In this document: positions 1 through 10,499 of the stretch, piece by piece
Layout of the letters: every line of letters starts with the position of its first letter
Position numbering within the stretch: the stretch's first letter is position 1
Origin: Neolewinella marina
Lineage (GTDB): Bacteria > Bacteroidota > Bacteroidia > Chitinophagales > Saprospiraceae
Assembly (NCBI RefSeq): GCF_002631205.1
Contig: NZ_PDLO01000010.1
Coordinates: 56,914 to 120,913 of the forward strand
Length of the DNA stretch: 64,000 bases
Reading direction: 5' to 3'
Position numbers and translations under genes: made by a program
Notes under the pieces: model-generated
The model's database searches: none
The model's input: only the letters and a program-made list of their open reading frames with translations
What the model was told of the DNA's origin: nothing

Positions 1-149
1 GTACCGAACTGGGCCTGCTGCTCTGGTCGGTGGACGCCGAGGGTGCCATAGCGGTACTGGCAGCATATACGGCCCTGTTCGGCGTTAATGTATTGCTGCC
101 CGCCCTGCCCGGGTACTGGCTGATTGTCAGAAAAAATAAATTGTCATGA
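1..149 (+). CDS. C-terminal end of a membrane protein, possibly YbhN/LPG-synthase-TM family (partial)
   Basis: A reading frame enters from the left edge (first full codon at base 3) and gives 48 residues ending in YWLIVRKNKLS before TGA at 147-149. The fragment is hydrophobic, with two likely membrane stretches and a short basic tail, as at the C-terminus of a polytopic inner-membrane protein. Its stop overlaps the next start as ATGA (146-149), so the genes are probably translationally coupled. Flippase-like lysylphosphatidylglycerol synthase TM proteins are one possible family given the LPALPG stretch, but this is inference from a short tail. Confidence 0.5.
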   Translation, partial: TELGLLLWSVDAEGAIAVLAAYTALFGVNVLLPALPGYWLIVRKNKLS

Positions 150-1012
150 ACCCCTTCGGTCTGAAGTTCCTGCTGCTGCTGATGCTGGCCCTGCCCGGTG
201 CCCGGCCCGACGGTTCCGCCCCGGCACCCGCGCCCGCCGCCCAGAACGGTGGTAGCGTAGCCGATGTCTGCGGGATCGACAACACCACCTTCCGCGCCGG
301 GGAGCAGATCGTCTACAAACTGTACTACAACTGGAACTTCGTCTGGCTGCCCGCCGGCGAGGTGACCTTCAACGTCCACGACCTGGAGAACCAGTACCGC
401 ATCACCGTCCGCGGCCGCACCTACCCCAGTTACGAGTGGTTCTATAAAGTGACCGACAACTACACCAGCTACCTCGACAAGGAGACCCTGCTGCCCCAGA
501 TCCACATCAAGGACATCCAGGAGGGCGGCTACCAGCGTTACGACCGCACCACCTTCTACCAGGACGAACAGCGCATCGTGAGTCACCGCGGCAAGACCCG
601 GCAGGATACCAAGCCGAAGTACATGGACGTGGACCCCTGCATGCACGACCTGATCTCCATCATCTACTTCGCCCGCAACCTCGACTACGCCTCCCTGCAA
701 CCGAAGCAGGAGATCCCCATCAAGATCCTGATGGACCAGGAGATGCACCCCCTGAAGATCCGCTACCTCGGCCCCGAACCCGACGTGAAGGTGAAGGGCA
801 GCGGCCGCTTCAACACCCTGCGCTTCAGTCCGCAGCTCATCACCGGTGAGCTCTTCAAGGAGGGCGACGAAATGAAGATCTACGTGAGCAACGACCGGAA
901 CAAGATCCCCGTAATGATCGAATCTCCGGTAACGGTGGGCAGCGTCAAGGCCGTACTCAAATCCTACAAGGGGCTGCGCTACCCCATGGAAGCCAAGGTC
1001 GGAGAAGAATGA
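146..1012 (+). CDS. DUF3108 domain-containing exported protein
   Basis: 288 residues. A signal peptide covers about residues 1-22 (hydrophobic LKFLLLLMLALPGA), followed by a Pro/Ala-rich linker and a beta-rich domain starting near residue 43 (GIDNTTFRAGEQIVYKLYY), the usual opening of DUF3108. The repeated beta pattern and length fit this periplasmic or outer-membrane-associated family, whose function is unknown. It overlaps the upstream membrane gene by 4 bases and the DUF4230 gene by 4 bases (ATGA at 1009-1012), so the three are likely one operon. Family recognition is fairly secure; no role is claimed. Confidence 0.8.
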   Translation: MNPFGLKFLLLLMLALPGARPDGSAPAPAPAAQNGGSVADVCGIDNTTFRAGEQIVYKLYYNWNFVWLPAGEVTFNVHDLENQYRITVRGRTYPSYEWFYKVTDNYTSYLDKETLLPQIHIKDIQEGGYQRYDRTTFYQDEQRIVSHRGKTRQDTKPKYMDVDPCMHDLISIIYFARNLDYASLQPKQEIPIKILMDQEMHPLKIRYLGPEPDVKVKGSGRFNTLRFSPQLITGELFKEGDEMKIYVSNDRNKIPVMIESPVTVGSVKAVLKSYKGLRYPMEAKVGEE

Positions 1013-1635
1013 ACCGCATCGTACTCACCCTCCTCGTAGTTGCCCTGTCCTTCCTCCTCGGGGTGGCCGCGCTGAGCCTGTGGCAAAGCCACCGGCAGGA
1101 ACAGCGGGTACAGGAGGAAGCCACCATCCTGCTGGAACGGGTGCGCAACGTGATGAAACTGGTCACCGTGGAGGGCGACGTGAGTGAGATCTTCCACACC
1201 ACCTCCTCGCGGAACGTGACGCTATACCTGCCCCTGCCCTCCCAGTTTTCCTTCGACAAGAAGGCCACGGTGGAAGTGAGGGGCACGGTGCTGGTGGGCT
1301 ACGACCTGGAGCAGCTCGACGTCTCCCTGGACCCCGACCGCCGCGTGATGACCATCCGCAACCTGCCGGAACCGGAGATCCTGGCCATCGACCACGACCT
1401 GGTGTACCGCAACCTCGACGAGAGCTGGTTCAACACCTTCAGCGCCGAGGACTACAGCCGCCTCAACCGCCGGGCCAAGGAGCGGCTGCACGACGCGGCC
1501 CTGAAGAGCGAGCTGATGGCGCGGGCGCGGGAGCAGGGGAACTCCGTAATTGCCGGCATCGCCTACCTGGCCGGCGCCGCGGGCTACGAGCTGGTGGTGG
1601 AGGAAGGGACACCGTTGCCGGAGCCTGCCGGATAG
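1009..1635 (+). CDS. DUF4230 domain-containing protein
   Basis: 208 residues with one N-terminal membrane anchor (about residues 4-24, VLTLLVVALSFLLGVAAL), then a domain with the DUF4230 pattern: a Leu-rich helix, a strand LVTVEGDVSEIF, a central V-G-Y-D-L motif and a long C-terminal helical part with ARAREQG. The family is widespread, membrane-anchored and of unknown function. Start chosen at the ATG overlapping the DUF3108 stop. It faces the TonB-plug gene tail to tail, with only three bases between stops, so any transcription terminator must lie inside coding sequence. Confidence 0.8.
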   Translation: MNRIVLTLLVVALSFLLGVAALSLWQSHRQEQRVQEEATILLERVRNVMKLVTVEGDVSEIFHTTSSRNVTLYLPLPSQFSFDKKATVEVRGTVLVGYDLEQLDVSLDPDRRVMTIRNLPEPEILAIDHDLVYRNLDESWFNTFSAEDYSRLNRRAKERLHDAALKSELMARAREQGNSVIAGIAYLAGAAGYELVVEEGTPLPEPAG

Positions 1636-1638
1636 CTC

Positions 1639-2076
1639 TTACTTTTTCAATCGGATTTCGATCACCCCGTTGGCCCCCTGCATGCCGTAGCGGTTGGTGT
1701 CGCTCACGTTCTTCAGAACGGTGACGCGGGCGATCTCGTTGATGTCGATGGTATTGTAAACGGAGGCGAAGTTGTTGCCCAGGATGGTGCCGTTGACCAC
1801 GAAGAGGGGGGTGGCATCCGCGTTGAAGTTCACGTCGCCCCGGATGCGCACCGTAGCGTCGGCCCCGCTGCCGCGCACGATCACCCCGGCCACCTGGCGG
1901 AGGTAGGAGGTGAGGTCGTTGCCGGTGGAGCCCGCGTCGACCTCGACGGAGTTGCTGCCCCGGGCGTTGTGGATGGCGCGGTGGGCGGTTTCCGCATCGC
2001 TGCTGCCCCGGCGGGAGGTACCGCAGGCGGCGGTGCCGAGGACGAGGAGGATGAGGAGGGCGAGCGTAGAGCGCAT
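1639..2076 (-). CDS. TonB-dependent receptor plug-domain lipoprotein (plug only)
   Basis: 145 residues. The N-terminus is a lipoprotein signal (LALLILLVLGTAAC, lipidated Cys at about residue 18). Residues about 50-145 form a lone plug domain: a conserved hydrophobic strand VAGVIVRG, the VRIRG motif, PLFVVNGTIL (the usual plug box), IDINEIARVTVLK and GANGVIEI. There is no beta-barrel, so it cannot be a transporter by itself. Bacteroidota encode such small plug lipoproteins alone; the role is unknown. It has its own leftward transcription unit with about 130 bases to thrS. Confidence 0.8.
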   Translation of the reverse strand: MRSTLALLILLVLGTAACGTSRRGSSDAETAHRAIHNARGSNSVEVDAGSTGNDLTSYLRQVAGVIVRGSGADATVRIRGDVNFNADATPLFVVNGTILGNNFASVYNTIDINEIARVTVLKNVSDTNRYGMQGANGVIEIRLKK

Positions 2077-2155
2077 GGGCAGGGATTAGGTAAGGAGGGG
2101 GCGTTCGCCCAAACACCAATGTTTCAGTGAATATTAAAGATAGCGGCTTACTGAT

Positions 2156-2163
2156 TAGCTTTG
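2156..2163 (+). promoter_or_regulatory. Predicted -7 element of the thrS promoter
   Basis: TAGCTTTG matches the Bacteroidota sigma-ABfr -7 consensus TAnnTTTG exactly and lies 44 bases before the thrS ATG. No clear TTTG -33 box is seen at the expected distance, so the call rests on the -7 box and position. Confidence 0.4.
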
Positions 2164-2207
2164 CGGCCCCGTTCACCCTTCGTCCGTAAGAAGGCCAAAA
2201 TCCTTGT

Positions 2208-4133
<1,926 letters not shown>

Positions 4134-4232
4134 GGGTAGGATCGCGAGGACCATTCCTCGTTGCACTCGGAATTGACCCCGCTATTTAAAGCCGTCCCTT
4201 CTAGGGCCGGGCGTGGGTGGTTCGTGTATAAC

Positions 4233-4249
4233 CGCGAGCTTAGCTCGCG
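4233..4249. terminator. Perfect inverted repeat between convergent thrS and the GtrA gene
   Basis: A 7-bp stem (CGCGAGC / GCTCGCG) with a TTA loop sits in the gap between convergent genes, inside a wider pair GGTTCG/CGAACC. There is no T run, so it is a candidate bidirectional terminator or a REP-like element rather than a clear intrinsic terminator. Confidence 0.35.
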
Positions 4250-4254
4250 AACCA

Positions 4255-4659
4255 TCAGCGCCCCTCGAAGACCCGCCGTTTCCCGTAATAATTATAGAAG
4301 AAGACCACCCCGGTGGCCACGCCTTTGATCAGCCATTCGCGGTCGCCGAGGAGGGGGAAGTAGTGGAGGCCGAACACGATGGCGGCATCCAGCAGGAGGC
4401 CACCGAGGCTGACGAGCATGCTCAGGGCGAAGGCCGAGCGCAGCGACCGCCGCAGTTCGAAGACGAAGTAGCGCTGCAGGAAGAAATTCAGTACCACGCT
4501 GCTCGAGTAGGCGATCAGGGTGGCGGGTACGGGGGGCAGGTAGCGGTCTACGAGCAGGAGGTAGAGGCCGTAGTTGATGCCCGTGGCCACCAGTCCCGTG
4601 AGGGCAAAGGGGAGCTTTTCCCAGCCGAAGTCCCAGACTTTGCGGACTTCGGGTTTCAT
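4255..4659 (-). CDS. GtrA family membrane protein
   Basis: 134 residues with four membrane segments and the GtrA features: an N-terminal F-x-LTGLVATGINYGLY segment, YSSSVVLNFFLQRYFVF in the middle and VFFYNYYGKRRVF at the C-terminus. GtrA proteins are small membrane partners in polysaccharide or polyprenyl-phosphate-sugar transfer. The start MKPEV overlaps the stop of the nucleotidase gene (4656-4659), so this is the last gene of a leftward operon. The frame continues open upstream, but that part is the shadow of the nucleotidase gene. Confidence 0.8.
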   Translation of the reverse strand: MKPEVRKVWDFGWEKLPFALTGLVATGINYGLYLLLVDRYLPPVPATLIAYSSSVVLNFFLQRYFVFELRRSLRSAFALSMLVSLGGLLLDAAIVFGLHYFPLLGDREWLIKGVATGVVFFYNYYGKRRVFEGR

Positions 4660-5204
4660 CCTTCGCCGGCGATCTCTCCCGCGCGCAGTTCGCGGAAGTA
4701 ATCCCGGATCTCCAGCCAGTTGTCGAAGCGGGGGTAGCCCCCGTCGTCCAGGGTGTTGTGGCTGGCGGTGAAAAGCAGCCCCTGTCCGTTGAAGGTGTTC
4801 AGGTTGCTCACCTTGTCGTCGATCATGTAGTCGCCGTGGACGATGCTCTTGTTGCCGCAGAACACGATCCGCTCCCAGTGGATGAAGGGCATGTGTTCCT
4901 CCAGCCACTCCCACTTGTCGGTGAAGCAGTGCTTGAATTCGGTGGCGGCGGTCACTACGTATACCTCGTAGTTCTCGTACAATTCCTCCACCACCTCTCG
5001 GGCGTCCTTCATCACGGGCAGGTGGCGGAAGAAACCGGGGCGGTGGAGCTCGTCGCGGAGCGACTCGATGCCCGGCAGTTCGTAGATCTTCTTGCCGTAG
5101 TACTCCTGGGGGTCGACCTTGCGGCCGAAGTGCTTTTCAAAGAGACGGTGGTACTCCTGGTAGTTGTCTACCATCACCTCGTCCATGTCGATACAAATGC
5201 GCAT
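4656..5204 (-). CDS. 5' nucleotidase, NT5C type (HAD superfamily)
   Basis: 182 residues. HAD motif I is DMDEV at 6-10 (nucleophile D6, acid/base D8), motif II is the Thr in VVTAAT, and a late IDDKVSN supplies the Mg2+-binding acidic pair. The small helical cap and the RPGFFRHLP segment match the 5'(3')-deoxyribonucleotidase/NT5C family that dephosphorylates pyrimidine (deoxy)nucleotides. It lies 18 bases after the RND permease stop and overlaps the GtrA gene by 4 bases, so it is co-transcribed with them, though no functional link is evident. Confidence 0.85.
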   Translation of the reverse strand: MRICIDMDEVMVDNYQEYHRLFEKHFGRKVDPQEYYGKKIYELPGIESLRDELHRPGFFRHLPVMKDAREVVEELYENYEVYVVTAATEFKHCFTDKWEWLEEHMPFIHWERIVFCGNKSIVHGDYMIDDKVSNLNTFNGQGLLFTASHNTLDDGGYPRFDNWLEIRDYFRELRAGEIAGEG

Positions 5205-5222
5205 TAAAAACTGGTTTCGGAG

Positions 5223-8200
5223 CTATTGCTCAACTCTGGTGATGCCGATGGGGCGATCCGGGTCGTGGCCGTCTTCCAGCTCCCGGTAGGCCGGCTCCAC
5301 CTCGTGATATTCGGGGCGTTTCCCGGTGGTGATCCGTTTGAAGCTGACCCGCCAGCGGTTGAGGAGCACCACCAGGGAGGGCAGTAACAGGAGCAGCACG
5401 ACCGTAGCCGCCAGCAACCCGAAGGCCACCGAGATGGCCATGGGAATGAGGAACTGGGCCTGCCGGCTCTTCTCCAGCAACAGGGGGGCCAGGCCGGCAA
5501 AGGTAGTCACCGACGTGAGCAGGATGGGCCGGAAGCGACTGCGGCCGGCGTCGTTGAGGGCCTCCATCATGCTCATGCCGGCGCGGATGTTGTCGTTGTA
5601 GGTAGCAATGAACACCAGACCGTCGTTGACGATGATGCCAACCAAAGCAATGATGCCCAGGCCGGAGAACAGCGAGATGGGCTTGCCCATCAGCCAGTGG
5701 CCCAGGATGACGCCGATAAGTCCGAAGGGCAGCAGGAAGAACAGGATGGCCGCCTGCCCGATGGACCGGAAGGTAAGGGCCACCACGAAGAACATCAGTC
5801 CCAGCACCACCGGCAGGACGATCTGCAGGGAGGCCGCCGTCTTCTGCTGGTTGCGTACCTGACCGTCGGCTACGGTGGAAACACCGGGGTAGTTGCGCAG
5901 TACCCGGGGGATGATCTCCTCCGAGACCAGGGCGTTGATGTCGGTTACGGAAACGGAGTTATCGGCGATGTCGGCCTCTACCTTCACCTCCCGCTTGCCG
6001 TCCGTATGGTTGATGGCGATGACGCCGCGCTGGGGTTCCAGGTTGACGATCTCGGAGACCGGGTACTCCCCGCCGCCGGCTACCCGGATGCGCATATTGT
6101 TCAGGTCGGCCAGGCTGCGGCGGCTGTCCTCTCCGTAGCGGAGCCACACCCGCACTTCGTCCTCCCCGCGTTGCAGCCGCTGGGCCTCGGCGCCGAAGAA
6201 GGCGGAGCGTACCTGTCCGACGATGTCCTGCAGGTCCAGCCCCAGGTAGCGGGCCTTGTCCTTCAGGGTGATGTTGATCTCCCGCAGCCCTTCCTGGTCG
6301 TTGTCGACCACGTCGGTCAGTTCGGCCATCTGCTCCAGTTCGGCCTTGACGTCCTCGGTGGCCTTTTCCAGCTCCTCGATGTTGTTGCCGACGAGGCTCA
6401 CGCTGACGGGCTTGCCGAAGAAGGAGCGGCCGCCGTAGCTGAGGATCTCGGCCTCTTCGATGGGGCCCACCTCTTCGCGGATGGCGTTCTGTACGTCCCG
6501 CAGGGCCACGTCGCCGCGCTCCTCACCGGGCAGCAGGGCGATGGTGGCCGACCCCTGGTAGGTGGTGGGGCCGAGGCGGATTTCGATGCGTTCCACGATC
6601 TCGCGCCCGTCGCCGAAGACCTCGGCGCTCATCCGCTCGTTCACGCGCTCAGCGGCGGCCTCGATGCGTTCCAGCACCGACCGCGTCCTGTCCTCCGGCG
6701 TGCCGGCGGGCATCTGCAGGGTTACCGCCACGTCGTCGCTCTCGATGATGGGAAAGAAGGTGGTCTTGACGAACCCGCCCCCGACCAAGCCGACACTGAG
6801 GAAGAGGACGGCCACGCAGATCGCCAGGGTGAGGAACTTGAAGCGCATGGTCCAGGCCAGTACCGGGGCGTACATGCGGTCGCGCAGCAGGTTCATGAGG
6901 CGGTCGAACTGCCGCTGCAGCCAATTGGGCTTGTTGTCCTTGTCCAGGGCCTTGGAGTGGGCGATGTGGGTGGGCAGGATGATGGCCCCCTCCACCAGGG
7001 AGAAAATGAGGGAGAAAATGACCACGATGGCCATTTCGAGGAAGAAATCCCCGAGGCTGCCGTCCAGGAAGAAGAAGCTCGAGAAGGCAATGACGGTGGT
7101 CACGATGGCGGCGAATACCGCCCCGAGCACGTCCATCGTGCCGTTCAGGGCCGCCTTCACCCTGGGCAATCCCTTTTCGTGGTAGCTGTAGATGTTTTCC
7201 CCGATCACGATGCCGTCATCGACCAGGATACCGATCACGATGATCATGCCGAAGAGGGAGATGACGTTCAGCGTCACGTCCAGGGCGTTGGCAATGATGA
7301 ACATGCCCGCGAAGCTGATCGGGATCGACAGGGCCACCCAGAAGGCCAACCGCCAGTGGAGGAAAATGGCCAGCAGCAGGGCCACGATGATGAAGCCCTG
7401 GATGCCGTTGGTCTGCAGGGTATTCATGCGTTGCCGCAGCGTCACGCTGGCGTCGCTGATGATGGTGGCCTGGATGGTCAGGTTTTCCTCGTTGAAGCGT
7501 TCGATGTACTCCTTCACCATGTCGGTGATGGTGAGCATGTCCTCTTCCAGGGTGTTCTGCACGTCGATGCTCACGCTGGGCGTACCGTCCAGGTAGGTGC
7601 GGTTGGGCTGGTCGGCCCAGCGGTCGCGCACGGTGGCCACCTGGCTCAGGCGCACGGTGCCGCCCTCGGGGGTGGTTTTCACCACGATGTCCTTGAGGCC
7701 GTCGGCGTAGTATTCCTTGTTGCGGGCGCGCAGCAGCAGTTCTTCCTTGACGCCCTTGACCGTACCGCCGGTGATGTCCACGTTGGTGCGCCGCACGGCG
7801 TCCGCCGCCTCCTGGAAGGTGAGGCCGTAGGCCTGGAGGTCCGGCTCCCGGAAGGCGATTTCGATCTCCTCGTTGGGGAAGCCCGACAGCTCCACCTTGG
7901 AGATACCGTCCATGGCCAGCAGGTCATCCTCCACCTGGCGGGCGGCGGCCTTCAGGGCGCCCAGGCTGACGCCCTCACCCGACAGGGCGAAGGTGATGGC
8001 CCGCCCCAGCCGTTCCTGCTTGAAGATGACCGGCGGCTCCATCCCCACGGGGAAGCTGTTGATGCGGTCCACCTCGTTCTTCACTTCCTGGAGCACCAGG
8101 TCGGTGTCGTATCCCTTCAGGACCTCGACGGTGATGTTGCCGCTGTTTTCCGAGCTCACGCTGGTGTATCGCTCGATGCCGGTCAGGCCCTTCAGGTTTT

Positions 8201-8408
8201 CCTCGATCTTGTTGACGATGCCTTCCTCCACTTCCTCGGGGCTGGCGCCGGGGTAGATGACCTGGATGGAGATCGTGCGGCTGGCGAATTCCGGAAAGAA
8301 GGTGGACTTCATCTGCATCAGGCTCACGCCCCCCATGAGGAGCAGCCCGAACATGATGAGGTTGGCCGCGACCGGGTACTTGATAAAGTAGTGTATGAAT
8401 CCTCTCAT
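5223..8408 (-). CDS. Efflux RND transporter permease subunit (AcrB/HAE1-like)
   Basis: 1061 residues, the usual length of RND pumps. It is an inner-membrane proton-driven exporter of drugs or other amphiphiles. It has a first membrane helix (about 12-30), a large periplasmic loop, a TM2-6 block with GILVDDGIVIGENI carrying the proton-relay Asp pair, a second periplasmic loop and a final TM block (PFGLIGVILGH, IVNDGLVFI). Its start lies 9 bases after the adaptor stop. No TolC-like outer-membrane gene is nearby, so the channel must be encoded elsewhere. Substrate cannot be read from the sequence. Confidence 0.95.
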   Translation of the reverse strand: MRGFIHYFIKYPVAANLIMFGLLLMGGVSLMQMKSTFFPEFASRTISIQVIYPGASPEEVEEGIVNKIEENLKGLTGIERYTSVSSENSGNITVEVLKGYDTDLVLQEVKNEVDRINSFPVGMEPPVIFKQERLGRAITFALSGEGVSLGALKAAARQVEDDLLAMDGISKVELSGFPNEEIEIAFREPDLQAYGLTFQEAADAVRRTNVDITGGTVKGVKEELLLRARNKEYYADGLKDIVVKTTPEGGTVRLSQVATVRDRWADQPNRTYLDGTPSVSIDVQNTLEEDMLTITDMVKEYIERFNEENLTIQATIISDASVTLRQRMNTLQTNGIQGFIIVALLLAIFLHWRLAFWVALSIPISFAGMFIIANALDVTLNVISLFGMIIVIGILVDDGIVIGENIYSYHEKGLPRVKAALNGTMDVLGAVFAAIVTTVIAFSSFFFLDGSLGDFFLEMAIVVIFSLIFSLVEGAIILPTHIAHSKALDKDNKPNWLQRQFDRLMNLLRDRMYAPVLAWTMRFKFLTLAICVAVLFLSVGLVGGGFVKTTFFPIIESDDVAVTLQMPAGTPEDRTRSVLERIEAAAERVNERMSAEVFGDGREIVERIEIRLGPTTYQGSATIALLPGEERGDVALRDVQNAIREEVGPIEEAEILSYGGRSFFGKPVSVSLVGNNIEELEKATEDVKAELEQMAELTDVVDNDQEGLREINITLKDKARYLGLDLQDIVGQVRSAFFGAEAQRLQRGEDEVRVWLRYGEDSRRSLADLNNMRIRVAGGGEYPVSEIVNLEPQRGVIAINHTDGKREVKVEADIADNSVSVTDINALVSEEIIPRVLRNYPGVSTVADGQVRNQQKTAASLQIVLPVVLGLMFFVVALTFRSIGQAAILFFLLPFGLIGVILGHWLMGKPISLFSGLGIIALVGIIVNDGLVFIATYNDNIRAGMSMMEALNDAGRSRFRPILLTSVTTFAGLAPLLLEKSRQAQFLIPMAISVAFGLLAATVVLLLLLPSLVVLLNRWRVSFKRITTGKRPEYHEVEPAYRELEDGHDPDRPIGITRVEQ

Positions 8409-8417
8409 GGCTGCTGC

Positions 8418-9617
8418 TTACTTGAGGGTGCCGTTGTCCCCTGCGGTTTCGCCGCCGGTATCCGCGGTCGTGATCTCCGTAGTCTGTTCCTGTTCCTTGA
8501 TGCGCACCCGCATCCCGTCGAAGGCCCCCGGCACGGTGCTGGTGAGCAGCTGGGTGCCGTCGGGCAGCCCGCTCACGATGGCCGTGCGCCGGTTGGTTTT
8601 CCGTACGGTCACCGGCTGCAGGATGAGCAGGGTATCGTCGCGCACTACGTACACCTCCCGCTCGTCGATCAGCAGGGTGCGGTCGATTTCTACTACGTCC
8701 TCCAGGGTACGGGCCGCGGCCTCGCCCCGCATGTACATGCCCTCGCGCAGTTCCCGGCCGTTCACGCCGATGTAGACTTCCACGGTCTGCGACCCTTCGT
8801 CGATCTGGTCGCTGATGCGGTTGATGGTGCCGGTCCACTCCCCGTCGATGTCCTCACTGTAGAGCCTCACCTTCCCGCCGGTGGAGAGGTAGCCCAGGTC
8901 GGAGAGCGGTACGGTGGCCACCATTTCGTAGTAGCCGGTAGCCATGAGTTCGCCCAGGGCCTGTCCGGCGCGGACTACCGCCCCACGGTCGATGTTCACC
9001 GCGGTAAGTACGCCGGCGAAGGGGGCGCGGATGAGGTATTTGCTCAGCCGTTCCTCCTGGCTTTTGATGTTGTAGTACTGGGTGTAGAGGTTGCGGCCGG
9101 CCACGAACAGCTTTTCGCGCTGGTCGGCGGCGGTGGGCAGGGGCGGCAGGGGCTCGTCCACGTTGAAGCCGTTCAGGTAGGCCTCCCAGGCGGGGAAGCT
9201 GGCCGGGTAGTCGATCTTCAGGTCGGGCATGATCTGGGCGATCGAGTTCAGCAGGGTAGCTTTCTGGGCCTGGAGGTTCAGCCGGGCCTCGTCGTCGTCG
9301 ATGCGCAGGATCACCGCTCCCTTGGGGAAGTAGGTGCCCTCCTTCAGGGGGCGGCCGGTTTCTTCCACCGCTCCCCCCACCTCGCTGTAGAGTTCAATCT
9401 TGTTGTAGGCCTGCAGCCGCCCCTGTACGTCGAGGGTGGTGGCCAGGTCCGCGTTGTTGATGGTCCGGGTCTCCACGGTACGCACCCGCTTTTCGACCGG
9501 GCGGCGGGGGGCTTCCTCCTTCAGCGACGAGAGGTATCGCATGCCAAAAAAGCCCAGGGCAATGATGCCGGCTCCCAGCAGGAACTTGAGGATGTTCTTT
9601 ACGGTCTTGTTTTTCAT
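8418..9617 (-). CDS. Efflux RND transporter periplasmic adaptor subunit
   Basis: 399 residues from MKNKTVKN at 9617; a longer frame exists, but the N-terminal membrane anchor (about 9-28, FLLGAGIIALGFFGM) directly follows this Met. The membrane fusion protein layout is present: an N-terminal lipoyl half (VDVQGRL-like strand, YSEVGGAVEE), a hairpin, the second lipoyl half (RAPFAGVLTAVNIDRGAVV), a beta-barrel and the membrane-proximal domain. It bridges the RND permease to an outer-membrane channel. First gene of the pump operon; the 114 bases upstream probably carry its promoter, though no clear -7 box was found. Confidence 0.93.
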   Translation of the reverse strand: MKNKTVKNILKFLLGAGIIALGFFGMRYLSSLKEEAPRRPVEKRVRTVETRTINNADLATTLDVQGRLQAYNKIELYSEVGGAVEETGRPLKEGTYFPKGAVILRIDDDEARLNLQAQKATLLNSIAQIMPDLKIDYPASFPAWEAYLNGFNVDEPLPPLPTAADQREKLFVAGRNLYTQYYNIKSQEERLSKYLIRAPFAGVLTAVNIDRGAVVRAGQALGELMATGYYEMVATVPLSDLGYLSTGGKVRLYSEDIDGEWTGTINRISDQIDEGSQTVEVYIGVNGRELREGMYMRGEAAARTLEDVVEIDRTLLIDEREVYVVRDDTLLILQPVTVRKTNRRTAIVSGLPDGTQLLTSTVPGAFDGMRVRIKEQEQTTEITTADTGGETAGDNGTLK

Positions 9618-9731
9618 ACTGCTTTGTTGGGGTAACCGGAAGAATAGGAAGGTAACCGGCAGATCAGCGTTGGGTTGCAACCGGTGTATCAATACGGAAA
9701 TAAGCGGGCGCGGCCGCGGGTGCCGCGGGCG

Positions 9732-10499
9732 TCAGAAGGGCCAGAACGCCTTGGCCAGGGCACCTACAATTACTAAGATAAGCAATCGGTAGGCCCAAAC
9801 CCCCGCCCGGGGATGATTGGCGGCGTAGCGGGCGGTGAGGTAGCCCCCCACCGTTTGCCCCACGGCCATGAGCAGGCCGATCTCCCAGTCGATCAGGCCG
9901 CGCCAGGCGAAGATCACCACGGCCAGCAGGGTGTAGATCAGCACCACGATCCCCTTGACCACGTTGGCCTGGATGATCTCGTACTTCGCCACCAGCACCA
10001 TAAGGGCCAGGAAGAAAATGCCCATCCCCATCTGGATGAACCCACCGTAGATGCCCAGGGCAAAGAAGGCCGGCACGCCGATCCACTTCGCCAGCGGGGT
10101 CTCCGCCGGCTCGGTGCGCAGCCAGCGCTTGGGGTTGACCAGCACGACCAGCAGCATGACCACCAGCAGGTAGCGGAAGATTGAGCGGTAGGTATCGTTG
10201 TCCACCACCAGGCTCAGCCAGATGCCGACCGCGGCCCCCAGGGTGGTGATCATGATGATGCCCCACATCTCCCGGCGGTGATCGTCGGAGAGGGTCAGCC
10301 GCCCGCCCCGCTGGAAGGCCCAGGTGCCCGCCCCGCTCTGGGTCACGATCCCGACGCGGTTGGTAGCGTTGGCCACGTCGGCCGGCAGGCCTAGTACCTC
10401 CATCAGGATGGTCAGGGTGATCGCCGATCCGTTGCCGGACAGGGTATTAATGCCCCCTGCCAGAAAGGAGCCAACCAGGGCAATGAGGTAATCGGCCAT
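9732..10499 (-). CDS. TSUP family transporter (TauE/SafE)
   Basis: 255 residues from the ATG at 10499, which overlaps the RDD-protein stop as ATGA. There are about eight hydrophobic helices, with the family signature near the N-terminus (GSFLAGGINTLSGNGSAITL) and a repeat-like second half (FALGIYGGFIQMGMGIFFL). TSUP proteins move sulfite, sulfonates or small organic anions; substrate is not readable. The upstream extension of the frame is proline/glycine-rich shadow of the RDD gene and was left out. Probably expressed with the RDD gene; the RND operon begins 114 bases downstream. Confidence 0.85.
   Translation of the reverse strand: MADYLIALVGSFLAGGINTLSGNGSAITLTILMEVLGLPADVANATNRVGIVTQSGAGTWAFQRGGRLTLSDDHRREMWGIIMITTLGAAVGIWLSLVVDNDTYRSIFRYLLVVMLLVVLVNPKRWLRTEPAETPLAKWIGVPAFFALGIYGGFIQMGMGIFFLALMVLVAKYEIIQANVVKGIVVLIYTLLAVVIFAWRGLIDWEIGLLMAVGQTVGGYLTARYAANHPRAGVWAYRLLILVIVGALAKAFWPF

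Noticed and set aside
5697..9635. Open frame of 1312 codons opposite the RND pump genes
   Set aside because: Antisense shadow: His/Asp/Gly/Val-rich low-complexity product typical of this genome's opposite-strand frames.
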